Assembly: GCA_903930505.1 (NCBI GenBank)
Contig: CAIYYQ010000268.1
Location: 1-6,025, forward strand
Length of the DNA stretch: 6,025 nucleotides
Direction of reading: 5' to 3'
From: Methanobacteriota archaeon
Lineage (GTDB): Archaea; Thermoplasmatota; E2; DHVEG-1
Position 1 is the stretch's first letter. Each line of letters begins with the position of its first letter. The translations under genes and the position numbers were made by a program. Below are positions 5,860-6,025 of the stretch, one piece after another. The notes below the pieces were generated by a model that searched no databases, had not been told where the DNA came from, and saw only the letters and a list, made by a program, of their open reading frames with translations.

Positions 5860-6025
5860 ATGGCAGATGATCTTCCATATTACGAAACAATGTATGGTAT
5901 ATTAATACAGGATTGGACTTGGAGTTACGGTAATGGTGTATTTGCAGGAACTCACTATATGTTAACAAAAGAATATCTGAGTGAAGGATGTAAGACAACT
6001 GATTATACAACATTATCAGCAGGTG
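5860..6025 (+). CDS. Unknown protein, N-terminal part (runs off the window)
   Basis: ATG 5860 follows the HNH stop with no gap and has GGGGG 7 bases upstream. Fifty-five complete codons are visible, beginning MADDLPYYETMYGILIQDW, rich in Tyr, Trp and Thr, with no stop before the window edge. The aromatic, polar character and the position in the tail-tip cluster suggest a structural protein (distal tail, baseplate or fibre), but I recognise no family. Its base composition resembles the tail genes rather than the HNH insert. The GTATATT stretch near 5896 is ordinary coding sequence. Confidence 0.7.
   Translation, partial: MADDLPYYETMYGILIQDWTWSYGNGVFAGTHYMLTKEYLSEGCKTTDYTTLSAG

Noticed and set aside
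5738..6013. Minus-strand open frame across the HNH end and the following gene
   Set aside because: The product is rich in Leu/Tyr/His as expected from antisense AT-rich coding DNA, and it crosses two well-supported + strand genes.

Overview
The window is a tail-morphogenesis segment of a tailed double-stranded DNA virus (class Caudoviricetes) or an integrated provirus. Every supported gene is on the + strand, tightly packed, and in the classical order: tail tube protein, tail assembly chaperone pair with a -1 frameshift, tape measure protein, then tail-tip genes. The DNA is AT-rich, uses ATA (Ile) and AGA/AGG (Arg) freely, and has clear GGAGG-type ribosome binding sites. That fits a low-GC bacterial or archaeal host. 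The free ATA use hints at an archaeon, but nothing here settles the host. No sheath gene is visible, so a siphovirus-like tail is the simplest reading, but the sheath gene could lie upstream of the window.

Layout. Bases 1-61 hold the last 19 codons of an upstream gene. Bases 51-281 hold a 5'-truncated HNH endonuclease reading frame that still encodes the DHI and CxxCN motifs and whose stop overlaps the next start codon (TAATG). Bases 281-1168 encode a 295-residue tail tube protein that looks like two tube domains joined by a Ser/Pro linker. The 100-base gap after it contains a G5/C5 hairpin and a small stem-loop identical in form to a tRNA T-arm. Bases 1269-1840 encode the chaperones: a 117-residue protein and, by a -1 shift near 1592-1598, a roughly 190-residue fusion. 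Bases 1842-4994 encode the 1050-residue tape measure. Bases 4991-5527 encode a beta-rich protein resembling a C1q/TNF-type jelly roll, probably a tail-tip or fibre component. Bases 5530-5859 encode an intact small HNH endonuclease of a different subfamily from the first. The gene starting at 5860 runs off the window.

How the genes work together: the chaperone and its frameshift fusion coat the tape measure, the tube protein polymerises around it, and the tape measure length sets tail length (about 160 nm by the usual 0.15 nm per residue rule). The post-tape-measure genes would build the tip or host-recognition structure. The two HNH elements are probably selfish insertions at gene junctions. 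Each ends by encoding the ribosome binding site of the structural gene behind it.

I see no novel defence or enzymatic system. The most interesting points are the unusual geometry of the frameshift site, the apparent tube-domain duplication, the paired HNH insertions (one decayed, one intact), and the jelly-roll protein where a distal tail protein is usually found.
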